Shown here: one piece after another, positions 9,410 to 19,341 of the stretch | Layout: the number at the start of each line of letters is the position of its first letter | Position numbering within the stretch: the stretch's first letter is position 1 | The notes under the pieces: model-generated | What the model was told of the DNA's origin: nothing | The model's input: the letters and a program-made list of their open reading frames with translations, nothing else | Databases searched by the model: none | From: Nostoc sp. T09 | Lineage (GTDB): Bacteria > Cyanobacteriota > Cyanobacteriia > Cyanobacteriales > Nostocaceae | Length of the DNA: 45,594 nt | Reading direction: 5' to 3' | Assembly (NCBI RefSeq): GCF_002154695.1 | Contig: NZ_MTAV01000006.1 | Coordinates: 1-45,594, forward strand | Position numbers and translations under genes: made by a program

Positions 9410-9787
9410 ATGACTCAGAAAATTCTGATTGTTGATGATGAACCAAATATCGTGACTTTGATGGAACAAGCTCTAGAAGCATTAGAAGATGAGGGAGTTG
9501 AACTCTTAACTGCCAGAAATGGAGAAGAAGCTCTTGAAACTATTAAAACTGAAAAACCAAACCTGGTTTTTCTCGATGTGATGATGCCTAAAATGAATGG
9601 TCTAGAAGTTTGCCAGACCGTTAAACACGGCCTGCAAATGACGGACGTTTACATCGTGATGTTAACAGCTAAGGGACAGGAATTTGATAAACAAAAAGGA
9701 ATTGATGTTGGTGCGGATCTATATCTGACTAAACCATTTCGCCCAAAGGAAGTACTAGAAAAATCAATGCAGGTGTTGGGCTTTTGA
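9410..9787 (+). CDS. Single-domain response regulator (CheY-like receiver)
   Basis: This is a 125-residue stand-alone receiver with the acidic pair D9-D10 (IVDDEPN), phospho-acceptor D56 (LVFLDVMMP), T86 in MLTAKG and K108 (LTKPF). No output domain is present. It follows the five-PAS hybrid kinase by 63 bp and may take phosphate from it, perhaps standing in for the truncated second receiver at that kinase's C terminus. No Shine-Dalgarno is visible because a heptameric repeat occupies the leader, so its translation may be weak or may depend on another mechanism. Confidence 0.92.
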   Translation: MTQKILIVDDEPNIVTLMEQALEALEDEGVELLTARNGEEALETIKTEKPNLVFLDVMMPKMNGLEVCQTVKHGLQMTDVYIVMLTAKGQEFDKQKGIDVGADLYLTKPFRPKEVLEKSMQVLGF

Positions 9788-10395
9788 AAGAGCTTCTGTT
9801 GGGACTTACAGCATAATAAAAATGCTAGAATCCAGAATTCAGAAGTAAAACAGGCTTGATGCTTGGGTTCGTGGTTGATGCTCTGTACTTAACTAACTTG
9901 AAATTCGCTGTAAAAAATGGGCGATCGCTCTTACACCCAAAATCAGCTGTTAGTTACCGAAGTCCCTCTGTTAAGAGCATTAGGGTAGAAGGATTGGCGG
10001 TTTTTTCCAAAATCAAAAATAGGCACCATGAGCTTAGTAGGATAGACTACCACAAATGCATTTGTGCAGTTTGCCTAGCTGATGACTCGTACAAATTGAT
10101 ACACATACAATAGATTGACACAAGGTAGTCATGGCTGTGTCATATCCAATTGCTAGCTTAAAAATCAGAAAAATATAGTTTTCCTAATGAATACTGAAAT
10201 ATGAAGGATAGTTTCACACTGAACTCTGATTCTGAGCTTAGTATAAGCCTGCTTTGCCTTGTAAGCAGCGGCTCTTGAGCGGACATATCACTGTAAATAA
10301 TCACAGTCTTACACTATGTCTGTGTTCACCATGACACCAAATAACAGACAGACATTGCGTAATTGCTATACAAATACAAAAAACTAATTATTGAT
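9788..10395. other. Intergenic region, no supported gene
   Basis: An 85-codon open frame at 9856-10113 has no recognisable motif, no Shine-Dalgarno and a HIP1 site inside it; I do not support it. Nothing else was seen apart from an ATTCAGAATTC-like repeat near 9829. Confidence 0.5.
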
Positions 10396-10497
10396 ATGTC
10401 TACTTTTATCTTGGCTGCATTTTTGGTTAGCTTAGTAACTGTCTCTGGTTGTGCTGCGATCGCCTACCTCTTCCCTGACAATAATTCCCCAGACTAA
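10396..10497 (+). CDS. Possible 33-residue small membrane or lipoprotein-like peptide
   Basis: The ATG at 10396 opens a 33-codon frame with one hydrophobic segment (about residues 4-25) ending in the polar tail PDNNSPD. VSGC at residues 16-19 resembles a lipobox, although the mature part would be only 15 residues. Composition is protein-like and the size fits the small single-helix proteins common in cyanobacteria, but I cannot match it to a known photosystem or cytochrome b6f subunit. There is no clear Shine-Dalgarno. An alternative is a chance frame containing a HIP1 site. Confidence 0.4.
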   Translation: MSTFILAAFLVSLVTVSGCAAIAYLFPDNNSPD

Positions 10498-10983
10498 GTA
10501 AATACACTGTGCAAGTACCAAAGAATTTATATACTTTTGAAACTAATTTCTACTAACTATGACCAGCTGCGATGGAGATGTCTATCAATATCTACTGTGC
10601 GGCAATTCCAACTCCTGATATCGGAGTGATATTTATTTGATTAAGTGAAATTACTAGTTTGCATATTTTCTGACTTAGCTTAATATTTATTTTATTGAGA
10701 AATATCTTTTTAATATCAGATTATAAAAACTAATACTTGTCTTTTTACTAGATGAGCGTTTCACCTTCAGGTCGCTATAAGGTAAGTAACAGGCTAATTA
10801 GGGATTTAGGATAACGAGCTATAGTAGCGTATTCTATCTATATGAAATCCGCTTATCGGTAACTAGTACCGCTACGCGAAATTAGTAATTTTTGATTTAT
10901 AATTGCCTGTTCGTAAGGGTTTCAGACATTTTCAATGGATAATTTACTTACGCCTTGCTGTACTAGCTGAAGGAGTGTTTGCA
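10498..10983. other. Intergenic region with a small dispersed repeat
   Basis: No gene is supported. A CCGCTACGCGAA repeat word lies at about 10869-10880. A TTG-started N-terminal extension of the next gene (from 10903) is open but has no Shine-Dalgarno. Confidence 0.45.
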
Positions 10984-11268
10984 GTGAGTCAGATACAATT
11001 AGCTGTAGTTATCAGTTACCTACTTATCTCGTGCTATTTTTTTGGTAGTTGGTTTGTATTTTCCCTTCGTCATCCTACCTCTTCTCCAGAAGATAAACTT
11101 TTATCTTTTGTAATGTTTTTGATTACTACTGTCTTCTGGCCGTTGATGATTCCCATATCTTGTTTAGAAATGCTAAAACAACGAAAAATGGAGTTGAGTA
11201 CAGTGATTCCTCTGCTCTTAGCAATGTTCGCTTTTAGCATCTCATACTATTTGGGGGATAGATATTAG
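10984..11268 (+). CDS. Small integral membrane protein, unknown function
   Basis: I chose the GTG at 10984 because GAAGGAG lies about 8 nt upstream; an earlier TTG at 10903 has no ribosome binding site. The 94-residue product has three likely membrane helices (about 4-23, 38-60 and 73-89), separated by charged loops. It has no enzymatic motif. I do not recognise the family and the neighbours do not suggest a role. Confidence 0.55.
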   Translation: MSQIQLAVVISYLLISCYFFGSWFVFSLRHPTSSPEDKLLSFVMFLITTVFWPLMIPISCLEMLKQRKMELSTVIPLLLAMFAFSISYYLGDRY

Positions 11269-11633
11269 GTAAAATTGGCTTGAGCGATGAGAGATGAGTC
11301 AAGAAACAAAATACTGCAAGTATGTATAAGTATTGCATTAGCCGGATAAAGCTGGAATTAAGAGAAGATTAAACTATTATCTATCTCTTAAAAGCTTGTT
11401 GCAGTTCGCAGCAGTTTAATTGAGATCTAAAGCACTATAGTGTAGGCGATCGCAATTATTTTGTATTGTTTCTTTATATCAATTTTAAGTGAATAATATT
11501 TAAGAAAGACTAACTTAATTTATCTAAAAATAAGTTTTATATTACCTATTGTATAAAAATAAATTAACCCTTAGGATATTGACTGTCTTAGCAGTGATTG
11601 CAATGGCAAAATATTTAACATGGAGGCTAAATT
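11269..11633. other. AT-rich intergenic region, nothing recognised
   Basis: No coding frame or structured element is convincing. One HIP1-like site lies near 11446. The last part contains GGAGG upstream of the TTG start at 11634. Confidence 0.5.
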
Positions 11634-12014
11634 TTGGAAGCACAATGGGGATTTAATGCCTTATCTAAATTTATTCAAGTTGAGATTTGGCTATTTCTTG
11701 TAGGCTTGATGTCCTCTATTTTTTTTCTCATAATCAAAAAGAAAATAAATCTGAGAGGATTATTGTATGACAAGACAGGTAATCACAAATATAGTCCAGA
11801 GCGATTGCAGCTATTGATATTTAGTTTGATATTCGTTGTTTACTACCTATTTGACGTTAGACATAACTTGAATTTATGCAAAGCTCCCAATGTTCCTTGT
11901 AGCCTGCCAAGAATCCGAACAGAATTTCTGTTTGCATTAGGAGGAAGTAACTTTGCTTATCTTTGGGCTAAGTTATCTTCAATTCTTAAAGAACGGAGGT
12001 CAGAGCGTGCTTAA
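11634..12014 (+). CDS. Membrane protein, first of a related pair
   Basis: The TTG at 11634 has GGAGG 7 nt upstream, which supports this non-ATG start. The 126-residue protein has a first membrane helix at about 16-34, a basic cytoplasmic loop, a second helix at about 58-74 starting in the motif PERLQLLIFSLIF, and a third near LFALGGSNFAYLWAK. The next gene overlaps it by 8 nt and shows the same order of elements (RFQLLIF helix, then an LGISSTSYVLGKA segment). The two look like divergent paralogues working together. Function is unknown. Confidence 0.65.
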   Translation: MEAQWGFNALSKFIQVEIWLFLVGLMSSIFFLIIKKKINLRGLLYDKTGNHKYSPERLQLLIFSLIFVVYYLFDVRHNLNLCKAPNVPCSLPRIRTEFLFALGGSNFAYLWAKLSSILKERRSERA

Positions 12015-12447
12015 CATTAACGATATTTTTGTAATCCTGGCGCTGGTTATCGGTTGTGCTATTACTATTTTTGTGGCAGTTTTAGAAATATTCATTCTCA
12101 TATTTATTTGGGAAGGGACTTGGAATTACAAGCCTGATAAGAGAAGAGGAATTAATCTTGATATGTTGATTAGTGAAAGCTCAGGTGATGCAAGCCTGGC
12201 ACGCTTTCAACTGTTAATATTTACCTTTGTCATTTCAATGAGTTTAGTATTGATTATTACCAGTAATAAACCACCAGCGTTTCCAACCGCTATTCCAGAT
12301 CAGATTTTGGGATTACTGGGTATCAGCAGTACTTCCTATGTATTGGGTAAAGCTCTGCAAACTCAAGTCAAAGCTCCTCCCATCGAGCCACCAGCAACTG
12401 AACCACCACCACTCCCACCAGAACAACACTCCGATCCTTATTCTTAG
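12007..12447 (+). CDS. Membrane protein, second of a related pair, proline-rich tail
   Basis: The GTG at 12007 has GGAGG 7 nt upstream and overlaps the previous stop, indicating translational coupling; an upstream in-frame ATG at 11953 lies inside the first gene and is less likely. The 146-residue protein has a membrane helix at about 6-32, a loop, then ARFQLLIFTFVISMSLVL as the second helix. A segment resembling LGISSTSYVLGKALQ follows, then a C-terminal tail rich in P and E (about 120-146). I recall similar RxQxLIFT / GISxxSYxxxK membrane proteins of unknown role in bacteria, but cannot name a family. Confidence 0.65.
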   Translation: MLNINDIFVILALVIGCAITIFVAVLEIFILIFIWEGTWNYKPDKRRGINLDMLISESSGDASLARFQLLIFTFVISMSLVLIITSNKPPAFPTAIPDQILGLLGISSTSYVLGKALQTQVKAPPIEPPATEPPPLPPEQHSDPYS

Positions 12448-12582
12448 TCTTGGCGAGTCAAATAAACCAACAATTCCTGTATTAAGCAGGAGTATCAGTC
12501 CTGAAACTAATTTTGCTAATCTGCTAGACTAGCCTAAATTTGCAATTATAAAAACTAGTAGCTCAGGGCTGATAATTAATAT

Positions 12583-14253
12583 ATGAGTGAAGCCTTATTT
12601 AGTGTCGAAAATTTACGAGTTGCCTATCCTCAACCTAGTGGAGAAGAACTCACTTGGGCAGTTGACGATGTATTTTTCACACTGCAAGCAGGTGAAAGGA
12701 TGGGATTGGTAGGAGAGTCAGGTTGTGGTAAATCAACCTTAGGACGCGCTGTTATGCGTTTGCTGCCGTCATCTAGCCGGATTGAAGGTCTAGTGACATT
12801 TCAGGGACAGAAAGTGTTTGATTTAACACCCCAGCAGATGCGGAAATTTCGTGGGGAAGTAGTGGCGCTGATTTTCCAAGATCCGATGACACGCCTCGAT
12901 CCGTTGATGACCATTGGCAACCATTGTCTAGAAACACTTCAGGCACACTCACCAGAATTATCAGCACGACAAGCGAAAGAAAAAGCGATCGCCACTTTAG
13001 AAAAGGTGAAGATTCCTGCTAGTCGGTGGAACCAGTATCCCCATGAATTTAGCGGTGGAATGCGACAACGAGTTGCAATCGCCTTGGCTTTACTTCTCAA
13101 CCCGAAGTTAATTGTTGCGGATGAACCAACTACCAGCTTAGATGTTACTGTTTCCGCCCAAATATTGCAGGAATTAACGCGTCTATGCGGTGAAGAAAAC
13201 ATGGGGTTGCTGTTGATCTCCCATGATTTGGCGATGGTTGCAGAGTACTGCGATCGCATTGGTGTAATGTACAAAGGCAAAATGGTAGAAATGGGTTCTA
13301 CCCAATCAGTATTTCGCCAACCTCAACATGAATACACGCGATCGCTTTTACAAGCAGCGTTGCATATTCAAGCAGTAGATGAGAGTGGAGAATTAATCCT
13401 TGCCAATGATGGACAACACAATTTACCAAACCCTAAAGAACAATCGCCAATTTTGCGACTTACTGAACTCAAGCAGCATTACACAATAGAACCAAACTTT
13501 ATTGAACGACTATTTAAAGGGCAAAGTCAGACAATTAAAGCCGTAGATGGTATTGACTTGGATCTGTATCCTGGAGAAATTCTCGGATTAGTGGGAGAAT
13601 CAGGCTGTGGCAAAAGTACCCTTTCACGGACTATTTTGCAATTAATTCGTCCTACTGCTGGCAAAGTTGAGTTTTTGGGACAGGAATTAACTACTTTGTC
13701 ACGCCAAGAAATTCGCTCTTCACGACGACAAATGCAGATGGTGTTTCAAGATCCCCACGCTTGTCTCAATCCAGCAATGACAGTCGGGCAAAGTATAGGC
13801 GATCCTTTATTAATTCACAATCTTGCCGATGCTGCTAAAGCAAAGGAAGAGGTATTGTCGATGTTGCAAAAAGTGGGTTTAACACCGCCAGAAATTTATT
13901 ATCAGCGCTATCCTTCAGATTTATCTGGTGGACAACAGCAACGAGTAGCGATCGCCCGTGCTTTAATTACCCGTCCTAAACTGTTAATCTGCGATGAACC
14001 CGTGAGTATGTTAGATGCCAGCGTGCAGTCGCAAGTACTAGATTTAATGTTGCAATTAAAAGAAGAATTTGAGTTGACGTATTTGTTTATTACTCACGAT
14101 CTCTGGTTAGCAAGATTTTTGTGCGATCGCATTGCAGTCATGAATGGGGGCAAAATTGTGGAACTTGGCCCCACAAAACGAATTTTTGTCAATCCTCAGC
14201 ACCCTTACACAAAAACTCTACTAGCTGCTGCTCCCTTACTAGCACGAGCTTAG
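12583..14253 (+). CDS. Fused two-ATPase ABC transporter protein (peptide/nickel type)
   Basis: This 556-residue protein joins two ABC ATPase domains in one chain, as in GsiA or YejF. Domain 1 has Walker [10 protein letters not shown] (44-52), signature FSGGMRQRV and Walker [13 protein letters not shown]. Domain 2 repeats Walker [10 protein letters not shown], signature LSGGQQQRV and Walker [13 protein letters not shown]. Each ATPase has the C-terminal Q/H-P-Y-T element ([16 protein letters not shown]) typical of the oligopeptide/dipeptide family. It should power uptake of peptides or similar solutes. The permease and binding protein are not in this window, so the transporter is encoded at scattered loci. 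It is a monocistronic ATG start on the plus strand. Confidence 0.92.
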   Translation: MSEALFSVENLRVAYPQPSGEELTWAVDDVFFTLQAGERMGLVGESGCGKSTLGRAVMRLLPSSSRIEGLVTFQGQKVFDLTPQQMRKFRGEVVALIFQDPMTRLDPLMTIGNHCLETLQAHSPELSARQAKEKAIATLEKVKIPASRWNQYPHEFSGGMRQRVAIALALLLNPKLIVADEPTTSLDVTVSAQILQELTRLCGEENMGLLLISHDLAMVAEYCDRIGVMYKGKMVEMGSTQSVFRQPQHEYTRSLLQAALHIQAVDESGELILANDGQHNLPNPKEQSPILRLTELKQHYTIEPNFIERLFKGQSQTIKAVDGIDLDLYPGEILGLVGESGCGKSTLSRTILQLIRPTAGKVEFLGQELTTLSRQEIRSSRRQMQMVFQDPHACLNPAMTVGQSIGDPLLIHNLADAAKAKEEVLSMLQKVGLTPPEIYYQRYPSDLSGGQQQRVAIARALITRPKLLICDEPVSMLDASVQSQVLDLMLQLKEEFELTYLFITHDLWLARFLCDRIAVMNGGKIVELGPTKRIFVNPQHPYTKTLLAAAPLLARA

Positions 14254-14325
14254 TCAATCAATTTTGAATTTGAGAACACACCACACAATCATCTATTTCT
14301 ATTTTTATTCTGTATAAAGTTGTAG

Positions 14326-14380
14326 TTGTAGGGTGGGCAATGCCCACCATATCCGAGTTTTTGTGGGTAATGCCTACCCT
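14326..14380. repeat. Palindromic dispersed repeat (GGTGGGCAATGCCCACC)
   Basis: Positions 14332-14348 form a perfect 17-bp palindrome. A second, weaker copy (GGGTA ATGCC TACCC) lies at 14365-14379. Related words occur at about 19315-19335 and 39690-39711, so this is a small dispersed family, common as intergenic hairpins in Nostoc-like genomes. Confidence 0.6.
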
Positions 14381-14433
14381 TCAAGATGTTTTCATACCAA
14401 TCGCAAAACTTACACACTTTTGTTAACGGATAG

Positions 14434-14763
14434 GGCTTCGGTTTTAATTGGTTCTTTGCTTGCTTAGTAGTACTTTTACATGTGAGCGATCGCAAAACAC
14501 CCGCAAACTTGGTAGAAAAATTTGCCTCTCAATTGTCTGATATTGCTGCTAAAAGCCAGTTACAAGTTAAAACAAATATTCAGACAATTAAGGATGATGA
14601 TATTGCTAGAGCGATCATTCAGGAAGCTCAGAAATTTGATTTAGCAGTGTTACGTTCTGTTCGTTATCGTACCGCAGGCGGATTAGCTGTTAGCCATGTG
14701 ACAAACCAGGTAATTAGAGAATTGAAATGCTCAATTGTGTTGCTGGGCGAGCCTCACTCGTAA
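14434..14763 (+). pseudogene. C-terminal fragment of a cation/proton antiporter (universal-stress-like domain)
   Basis: A GTG at 14482 would give 93 residues, but homology-like sequence continues upstream in frame (CLVVLLHVSDRKTPANLV) to a stop at 14431. The segment matches the universal-stress-protein-like tail found after the membrane domain of cyanobacterial CPA2-type Na+/H+ exchangers: QTIKDDDIARAII, FDLAVLRSVRYRTAGGLAV and a final LLGEPHS. The membrane domain is absent, and intergenic repeats lie upstream. I read it as the remnant of a deleted antiporter gene; a free-standing small regulatory protein is less likely but possible. Confidence 0.65.
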
Positions 14764-14982
14764 TCAAGCAGTCAACGCAAGTAAGAAGAAGCCCTGAGTA
14801 CCAACTGCTGAGTATTTAATCTGGATTACCAATTAATCGCTCTGGTAAATTGCGATCGCTTTTGGCTCAGTTGATGAGGACATAAACCGCAATCGCTCTA
14901 CAAAATATTCATAGGTAGTCAGAAGCAAGGTGGAGTAGTTTCTGACTAGCTGAAAAAAAGGTGGATTTTTCTAATGATGAAT

Positions 14983-15345
<363 letters not shown>

Positions 15346-15442
15346 TTAAGAGCATTTAGTTGAACTTTGAGGTGCTGGCACTACAGCATTTAACCTACAG
15401 TAAATCATTTTTTGGCGATCGCATCACTTGTTGTAAGATAGC

Positions 15443-15535
15443 TCACTTTTGGCTTCGACAGGTTACCTTCTCGCCGAGCAATGCAGCTAACAGCCCTACC
15501 AACCCCGCCGATAATGCAACTACATTTTTTCTCAT
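15443..15535 (-). CDS. Possible 30-residue single-helix membrane peptide
   Basis: On the minus strand an ATG at 15535 opens MRKNVVALSAGLVGLLAALL, a clean hydrophobic helix with a basic start, followed by the basic end GEKVTCRSQK and a stop. The frame stays open upstream to a GTG at 15577, giving 44 residues. The codon pattern looks protein-like, but the Shine-Dalgarno is weak. It lies in a region with three HIP1 sites. A chance frame cannot be ruled out. Confidence 0.35.
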   Translation of the reverse strand: MRKNVVALSAGLVGLLAALLGEKVTCRSQK

Positions 15536-15868
15536 CAGGCGATCGCTCTCAACAGCATCTAGCTTATTTGAATACACCTGTATCTTGATGTTTTACAAAA
15601 TTAAACCCCTTTTTTACCACTGGTGATAAGCGATCGCATCTCAAGATAAAATACTCAAAGCCTAGCTATGCACTAATTTTAAAAATGTCGAAAAGTTTTT
15701 GCCAACTTGTGGAATCTAGGTTTTAACTTAATTTTCTGCCTAAAACGATAATTTGTGTGTCCCTCTCCGCATCGAAGAGGGGTTGGGGAAAGGTTCGTTG
15801 AACTTACCTAAATACAAATTTTTACAACCGAGTAATTTGCATAATTACAACAGGCAAGATCCCAACGC

Positions 15869-17704
15869 CTACTCAATTTTGAGGTTAAAGGGTAAGCGTG
15901 CGTAAACTCCTTGGGGATCGTTCATCTTTTGCAGCACTGCTAATTCCTGTTGCAGTTTTTGGAATTCAGCTGTGAGGGGATTAGATGGTTTGATTTCTGT
16001 TCCTTTGATCCCTAAAAGACTCCGCGTCTGTTCAGTTGCTTTGCCAAAAAAGCGCTCTTCAAAGCTGCTAGTTTGAGGATACTCTTTTACTTGCCAATCT
16101 TTTCCCAGCTTTGCTTGTTTAGCAGCATATTCTATAGCAGTACTCAAACCGCCAATTTCATCTACTAAACCAATTGCTTTGGCGGCTGTACCTGACCAAA
16201 CTCTTCCTTGGGCAATCTCTGCAACTTTGGTTTCTGGGAGTTTGCGACCTTGAGATACTTTATTGAGAAACATATTGTAAATCCGATTAACACTACGCTG
16301 GTAAAGTGCTAACTCTTGGGGTGATTTTGGGCGAGAAACGGTTTGACTGTCAGCATAGCGTCCAGTTTTCACCGAATCCCAGGTAACACCATTATCGTTT
16401 GCTAACTTTTGACCGTTGAATAATAACCCAAATACACCAATAGAACCTGTAATTGTATTTGGTTCAGCAAAAATTCGGTTGGAGTCGCTAGAAATCCAGT
16501 AACCACCAGAGGCGGCGACATCTCCCATTGAAACTACAACTGGTTTTACTGCACGAGTGAGTCGTACTTCTCGTTGCATCACCTCAGCGGCTGTAGCGCT
16601 ACCACCAGGACTGTTAACTCGCAAAATTACAGCCTTGACATTATCATCTTGTCGCAGTTTGCTGAAGATTTTAGCAAAGCGATCGCCTCCTATTTCGCCA
16701 TCGTCGCCTTTGCCATCAACAATCTCGCCTTCAGCATAAACAACAGCTATTTGATTTTTTGATTTGCGTTCTACATCCAGGGATTTACCGGAAACTTGGG
16801 CGTAGTCGCTCAAGCTAATTTGGCGGAAGGTTTTATCATCTTTATCGCTAGCGGTTAACTTTTTCAGGTCACTAACCACCTCATCAACATAAGCTACCCG
16901 ATCTACCAAACCGCTAGATTTTGCTTCTGGTGCTTCCAACACTGCTTGATTATCTGCGATCGCCTGCAACTTATCTGCGCCAATTTTGCGACTTGCTCCC
17001 ACAGATGTGCGCCACTCTGCCCAAACATCATCTAACAATTTCTGCGTTTGTTCGCGGTTCTCTGGACTCAACTTTGTCAGGATAAACGGTTCGACTGCGC
17101 CTTTAAATTTTCCGACTCGCACAACCTGCACACCAATACCATATTTCTGCAATGCACCTGCCAAAAACATTGGTTGCGAACTTAAACCGTTGACTTCCAT
17201 CATCCCCAGAGGATTGAGTACAACAGTATCTGCTACTGAACTGAGATAATATTCCCGTTCGTCCCAGTCCTTACCATAGGCTACAACCTTTTTCCCCGCA
17301 GCGCGAAACTTCTCTATTGCTTGCCGAATTTCTTTGATGGATGCATACCCTGCGCTGTTAGTTGTATTGGTGCGTGTTGCATCCAGATAAATACCCACAA
17401 TTCGGGGATCGCGCCGCGCCTTTTCCAATGTATTCAGAACATTGCGGAGTGCCATTCTGTTTTCATCAACACCTGATAATGCCTTCTGAAAGAAGTCAGC
17501 AGACTGAGGTTCGCCATCGGTGATGTTCATTGATAAGTCAAACACCACAACGGACTTATCTTTTACTTCTGGCCCCGTATCTTTGGATGTAGCGGCCGCA
17601 AATAACAGCAATAATAGTCCAGTAGCTCCAATACCGCTGAAAATAATCAGTCCTAGTAAGCTGCCTAGTAAGCTGGCAAAAGTTTGTTGAAAAAAATTAC
17701 GCAT
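15869..17704 (-). CDS. sppA: Signal peptide peptidase SppA, long (67-kDa) type
   Basis: This 611-residue membrane serine protease degrades signal peptides left after secretion. An N-terminal membrane anchor lies at about 10-38. Two tandem ClpP/crotonase-like halves follow. The lysine of the Ser-Lys dyad is K201 in FKGAVEPF and the nucleophile is S399 in MGDVAASGGYW, matching the E. coli arrangement, where the two residues come from different halves. RVNSPGGSATAAEVM and the TGSIGVFG element are also present. Length fits the long form. The ATG is the first codon after AT-rich DNA with TAATAGT repeats. In cyanobacteria SppA homologues have been linked to thylakoid light acclimation. Confidence 0.95.
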   Translation of the reverse strand: MRNFFQQTFASLLGSLLGLIIFSGIGATGLLLLLFAAATSKDTGPEVKDKSVVVFDLSMNITDGEPQSADFFQKALSGVDENRMALRNVLNTLEKARRDPRIVGIYLDATRTNTTNSAGYASIKEIRQAIEKFRAAGKKVVAYGKDWDEREYYLSSVADTVVLNPLGMMEVNGLSSQPMFLAGALQKYGIGVQVVRVGKFKGAVEPFILTKLSPENREQTQKLLDDVWAEWRTSVGASRKIGADKLQAIADNQAVLEAPEAKSSGLVDRVAYVDEVVSDLKKLTASDKDDKTFRQISLSDYAQVSGKSLDVERKSKNQIAVVYAEGEIVDGKGDDGEIGGDRFAKIFSKLRQDDNVKAVILRVNSPGGSATAAEVMQREVRLTRAVKPVVVSMGDVAASGGYWISSDSNRIFAEPNTITGSIGVFGLLFNGQKLANDNGVTWDSVKTGRYADSQTVSRPKSPQELALYQRSVNRIYNMFLNKVSQGRKLPETKVAEIAQGRVWSGTAAKAIGLVDEIGGLSTAIEYAAKQAKLGKDWQVKEYPQTSSFEERFFGKATEQTRSLLGIKGTEIKPSNPLTAEFQKLQQELAVLQKMNDPQGVYARLPFNLKIE

Positions 17705-18119
17705 TTTAGTTAATAGTTAATAGTCAACAAAAAGGGAACAGGGAAGAGGTGAAGCAGTGCGGTCTTGGGGGTTTCCCCCATGAGCAACTGCTGAACCCGA
17801 AGGGGAACAGGAAACAGGGGATAGAAAATACACCAATTAAGGTTATTGAGGTAAAAGTTCCCCGCTTCTATTAGCGATAAGTTCAGGTGAGGTAAAAATC
17901 CCCTTCTGACATACCTCTGTGTTCCCTGTTGCTCGTTAATAGTTCCTTTGTTAATAGTCAGTCATTATTCGTGAGCAATCAGACTTTTGATGTTTTTGAT
18001 ATTTTTAGCTAATTTCTCATACTTCACGCCCCAATAGCCGAAAGCCTTTATATATTTCAGCTACGAAAATTTTCTGTTTCACCTAGCAAATTTGATTCTG
18101 TTTGTTAAACAATTAATAA
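17705..18119. other. Intergenic region with dispersed repeats
   Basis: No gene is seen between fni and sppA. The stretch contains TAATAGT direct repeats next to the sppA start, the hairpin repeat at 17754-17791, and several similar GGGAACAGG words. Confidence 0.55.
17754..17791. repeat. Hairpin small dispersed repeat (GGGGGTTTCCCCC core)
   Basis: A GCAGT ... ACTGC frame encloses a strong GGGGG-TTT-CCCCC hairpin. I recognise this repeat type as widespread between genes of Nostoc species. It lies just upstream of sppA. Confidence 0.65.
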
Positions 18120-19169
18120 CTATTGTATGCGTTGTAAACTTCCAGAATGCTTTAATTGTTCTAAAGTTGCGTTACCAGTACAGAATAAAACTGTAGTGAT
18201 TTCTGCAATTAATACCTCAACCAAATCAACAAGTGCTGCTTCCGATACCACTGCTGCTTGCAGAAATGGCATAGCTAAACCAGCGATATCTGCTCCCAAG
18301 GCGATCGCCATTGCTACATCCAGTCCATGACGCAACCCGCCTGAGGCAATTAACGGCACAGTCGGTGCGATCGCTCGAATAGTTGTAATACACTCTGCTG
18401 TTGGTAAACCCCAATCAGCAAACGTCTTCCCCAAACGGCGTTGCAAGTCATTATCCGCACGTTCGCTTTCTACTTTTGCCCAAGAAGTTCCTCCCGCACC
18501 CGCCACATCAATCGCCGTTACCCCAGCTGCAAGTAGTTTCTTTGCCATTACAGAGGAAATCCCATTTCCTACTTCCTTAGCAATTACTGGCACTGGTAAT
18601 TTACAGCACAATTTATAAATCTTGTCAAGTAAACCCCTAAAATTAGTATCACCTTTAGATTGAATACATTCTTGTAAAGGGTTGAGATGCAAAATCAAGG
18701 CATCAGCTTCTAGAATCTCAACTACTCGCAGACATTCATCTAAACCATACTTATAGTTAAGCTGCACAGCACCCAAATTGGCTAATAAAAGAACATCGGG
18801 GGCATACTTGCGGATAGCAAAGGTATCAGCTACCTGGGGTTTTTCCACTGCTACGCGCTGAGAACCAACGCCCATTGCAATTTTATAGTCTTGGGCAACC
18901 TGCGCCAAACGCTGATTAATGATTCCTGCTTGTTCAGTACCCCCAGTCATGGAAGAGATTAACAAAGGTGCGCCTAGGCGTTTTGCCAAAAAATTTGTAC
19001 TGATATCTATATCATTGCGATCTAGTTCTGGTAAGCAACAATGGGTGAAACGATAGCGCTCTAGTCCATTGGTTATTTGGTGACATTGAACATCTTCCTC
19101 TAGACAGATGCGAATATGCTCGGCTTTACGAGACTGGGTTTGTGCTGAGATGCTGTTGGGGATGTTCAC
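18120..19169 (-). CDS. fni: Type 2 isopentenyl-diphosphate delta-isomerase
   Basis: This 349-residue FMN-dependent enzyme interconverts isopentenyl and dimethylallyl diphosphate, balancing precursors for carotenoids, phytol and quinones made by the MEP pathway. Signatures seen are RKAEHI (14-19, substrate binding), SSMTGGT (72-78, FMN), GVGSQR (100-105), the HLNPLQE segment with the conserved Q and E, and GGTSW and ASGGLR for FMN phosphate. Length is typical. It is not related to the type 1 Idi enzyme; cyanobacteria commonly use type 2. It is separated from sppA by 415 bp and probably has its own promoter. Confidence 0.95.
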   Translation of the reverse strand: MNIPNSISAQTQSRKAEHIRICLEEDVQCHQITNGLERYRFTHCCLPELDRNDIDISTNFLAKRLGAPLLISSMTGGTEQAGIINQRLAQVAQDYKIAMGVGSQRVAVEKPQVADTFAIRKYAPDVLLLANLGAVQLNYKYGLDECLRVVEILEADALILHLNPLQECIQSKGDTNFRGLLDKIYKLCCKLPVPVIAKEVGNGISSVMAKKLLAAGVTAIDVAGAGGTSWAKVESERADNDLQRRLGKTFADWGLPTAECITTIRAIAPTVPLIASGGLRHGLDVAMAIALGADIAGLAMPFLQAAVVSEAALVDLVEVLIAEITTVLFCTGNATLEQLKHSGSLQRIQ

Positions 19170-19341
19170 TGGTATGTAGGAATGAAAGCGGTTGCGATCG
19201 CTATTGTTACAGGTTCAGGGATTCTGGGAAACGGTATATATCAGGTATTGGGTGTTGGGCATTGCGATGAGTTTCTATTTGAGGTTGGGTGTGGCATTGC
19301 TCAGTAAAACCCGGATATGGTGGGCAGTGCCTATCCTATTA

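Noticed and set aside
9856-10113. 85-codon plus-strand open frame after the lone receiver gene
   Set aside because: It has no ribosome binding site or protein-like pattern and contains a HIP1 site; probably chance.
14332-14348. Perfect palindrome considered as a transcription terminator of the ABC gene
   Set aside because: No T tract follows and related copies occur elsewhere, so a dispersed repeat is the better explanation.
15360-15626. 88-codon plus-strand open frame
   Set aside because: It overlaps a more protein-like minus-strand micro-frame, starts with no Shine-Dalgarno and looks like translated HIP1-containing intergenic DNA.
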